Assembly (NCBI GenBank): GCA_016793185.1
Contig: JAEUIK010000052.1
Coordinates: 1 to 6,486, forward strand
Source: Planctomycetaceae bacterium
Lineage (GTDB): Bacteria; Planctomycetota; Planctomycetia; Pirellulales; JAEUIK01
DNA length: 6,486 bases
Direction of reading: 5' to 3'
The notes under the pieces were generated by a model. It ran no database searches and was not told the DNA's origin. It saw nothing but the letters and a program-made list of their open reading frames with translations. The position numbers were made by a program, and so were the translations under genes. Of the stretch, positions 5,886 through 6,486 are shown piece after piece; within the stretch, counting starts at the first letter, position 1, and each line of letters begins with the position of its first letter.

Positions 5886-6002
5886 TCCGACCGCCTCTAA
5901 GGGTCGGAGAGAGTTTGTCTGCCACATAATTCTCCCAGCCGTGCCGCACGGAAGCGTGTGTAGAGTCGTGGCTGAAGATTTCTCGCTCTTGTCCTTTCAG
6001 CC
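5886..6002 (+). ncRNA. Candidate structured RNA segment, unassigned
   Basis: Several stems occur in a row. TCCGACC/GGTCGGA pairs at 5886-5892/5902-5908, CCGTG/CACGG at 5939-5943/5947-5951, and GGCTGAA/TTCAGCC at 5970-5976/5996-6002. The segment GGCTG (5970-5974) could instead pair with CAGCC (5936-5940), so two alternative folds exist, as in attenuators and riboswitches. AATAAT at 5870-5875 could serve as a -10 box placing a start just before the first stem. No known family was recognised. The strand and very existence of a transcript are inferred from dyads only, and the composition is less GC-extreme than the flanks. Confidence 0.3.
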
Positions 6003-6063
6003 GCGCACTCGTTCCTCGCGCCGCCTGGCGACTCGGACCTGCCGTCGCGCCATCCTCGGCGCA

Positions 6064-6125
6064 CAAAAAGAGGGAAGCCAACCGACCCGCCCTCGCCGAG
6101 GGCGAATCTTGCGGTCCGCTTCCCT
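6064..6125 (-). terminator. Strong intrinsic terminator on the minus strand with no gene before it
   Basis: Read on the minus strand, AGGGAAGC (6125-6118) pairs perfectly with GCTTCCCT (6078-6071). Inside, GACC pairs with GGTC (6116-6113/6087-6084), and GCCCTC pairs with GAGGGC at the tip (6103-6098/6094-6089). The hairpin is followed at once by CTTTTTGTG (6070 downward). A long stem plus adjacent T-run is the classic intrinsic terminator form. No minus-strand protein gene ends here: the region above 6125 up to the lipoprotein start holds no convincing one. It may end a small RNA or an antisense transcript. On the + strand no T-run follows directly; the TTTTT at 6143-6147 is 17 bases away. 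Confidence 0.6.
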
Positions 6126-6236
6126 GACCCCTGTCGCTGCCGGTTTTTCAGGTTCGCCAACACGCCCCGTCGGGGGCCGCTTCCGCCGCCCGAACGGAGC
6201 CGTCGTGTGCTGCGCGTGCCGCCCAGGCGGCCTCCC

Positions 6237-6245
6237 TGGTATAGT
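6237..6245 (+). promoter_or_regulatory. Candidate extended -10 promoter for the lipoprotein gene
   Basis: TGGTATAGT gives the extended -10 form TGn followed by TATAGT, one mismatch from consensus. No good -35 box lies at 17 bases, which is tolerated with an extended -10. It implies a leader of about 130 bases with its own dyads. CCCAGG (6222-6227) and CCTGGG (6249-6254) flank it symmetrically. Confidence 0.4.
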
Positions 6246-6248
6246 GTG

Positions 6249-6305
6249 CCTGGGTCGCTCCGAGCGGTGCGTGTCCCAGGGGGACGAACGGGAGCCGGTT
6301 CCCCC
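6249..6305 (+). other. Structured 5' leader of the lipoprotein gene
   Basis: CCTGGG (6249-6254) pairs with CCCAGG (6275-6280), enclosing a small CGCT/AGCG stem (6256-6259/6263-6266). GGGGGA (6279-6284) can pair with TCCCCC (6300-6305). The two stems share bases 6279-6280, so they compete in part. The ribosome site lies 66 bases further on and is not sequestered by either. Confidence 0.3.
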
Positions 6306-6370
6306 GCAACCTCCCGCCAGCGCCTGACGGCCCGCGCGGATAGCAATATTCCATCCTACGCACTCGTCCA

Positions 6371-6377
6371 GGGAAGG
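6371..6377 (+). promoter_or_regulatory. Ribosome binding site for the lipoprotein gene
   Basis: GGGAAGG lies 7 bases before ATG 6385, which fixes the start of a gene too short in this window to be noticed by length. Confidence 0.55.
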
Positions 6378-6384
6378 TTCTGAC

Positions 6385-6486
6385 ATGCTCGCAAGATTTA
6401 TCGGCCCCCGCGCGGCCGTGCGAATCGGGCCCCTGATCCTTGCGGCATGGCTCCTCGGGTGTGGCAGCGCGGCGGACCTGGAAGAT
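6385..6486 (+). CDS. Predicted lipoprotein, N-terminal fragment
   Basis: Thirty-four codons are open to the end of the window. The start has basic residues (R4, R9, R13), then a hydrophobic stretch (about 14-24, IGPLILAAWLL) and a lipobox LLGC with the cysteine at residue 25. This is a typical type II (lipoprotein) signal peptide, so Lgt and Lsp would attach lipid and cleave before C25. The mature protein begins CGSAADLED, with an acidic run soon after the cysteine. The body of the protein lies outside the window, so its function cannot be stated. A ribosome site 7 bases upstream and an extended -10 about 140 bases upstream support a real gene. Confidence 0.72.
   Translation, partial: MLARFIGPRAAVRIGPLILAAWLLGCGSAADLED

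Larger units (their letters stand above)
5554..6384. other. Long intergenic stretch without a convincing gene, rich in dyads
   Basis: About 830 bases hold no reading frame with protein-like composition. Open frames on both strands here are arginine/proline-rich and lack ribosome sites. What is present: the leader and -10 of the minus-strand gene; an 8-bp perfect hairpin (GCCGCCGG/CCGGCGGC, 5737-5744/5748-5755, triloop); a perfect 14-base palindrome (5846-5859); a cluster of hairpins at 5886-6002; a terminator-like element on the minus strand at 6064-6125; and dyads around a possible lipoprotein promoter at 6222-6280. I saw no tRNA, rRNA, 4.5S, tmRNA or RNase P signatures, and no known riboswitch core. 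It could hold a non-coding RNA or a long structured leader. Confidence 0.5.

Noticed and set aside
6143..6147. TTTTT on the + strand as the end of an intrinsic terminator
   Set aside because: The strong hairpin ends 17 bases earlier, and only 3-4 bp stems lie directly in front of the T-run.
5821..6346. Open frames on both strands in the intergenic region (86, 149, 128 and 129 codons)
   Set aside because: They overlap one another on both strands, are Arg/Pro/Ser-rich, have no ribosome site or domain, and cross strong RNA-like hairpins.

Overview
The window is GC-rich bacterial chromosome. Its make-up suggests a planctomycete of the Pirellulales type: a c-heme (Tll0287/DUF3365-like) sensor kinase, a conserved protein that resembles planctomycete hypotheticals, few Shine-Dalgarno sites and long GC-rich intergenic stretches. 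This assignment is an inference from gene content; no rRNA or other marker gene is present.

Layout. Positions 2-373 (+) hold the C-terminal end of the primosomal helicase PriA, cut by the window start. Positions 610-2391 (+) encode a complete membrane histidine kinase whose extracytoplasmic sensor carries a CxxCH c-type heme motif; no response regulator lies beside it. After a 243-base gap comes a tight + strand cluster, 2635-4704, with gaps of only 18-20 bases. It holds a DUF883 (YqjD/ElaB)-like tail-anchored protein, a second small membrane protein with the same membrane-entry motif (DUF3618-like), a YqjE/Holin-X-like two-helix protein, and dTDP-4-dehydrorhamnose reductase (RmlD). A convergent minus-strand gene, 4861-5553, encodes a soluble protein of unknown function. 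Positions 5554-6384 contain no convincing gene but much RNA-like dyad symmetry, including a strong minus-strand terminator-like element (6064-6125) with no gene in front of it. A lipoprotein gene begins at 6385 and runs off the window.

How the genes may work together. The cluster joins three small inner-membrane proteins to a dTDP-rhamnose enzyme, suggesting a role in the cell envelope or in envelope stress. The kinase probably reports redox state or a small ligand through its heme to a regulator encoded elsewhere. The least explained parts are the heme-kinase input, the paired membrane proteins, and the structured non-coding stretch ahead of the lipoprotein gene.
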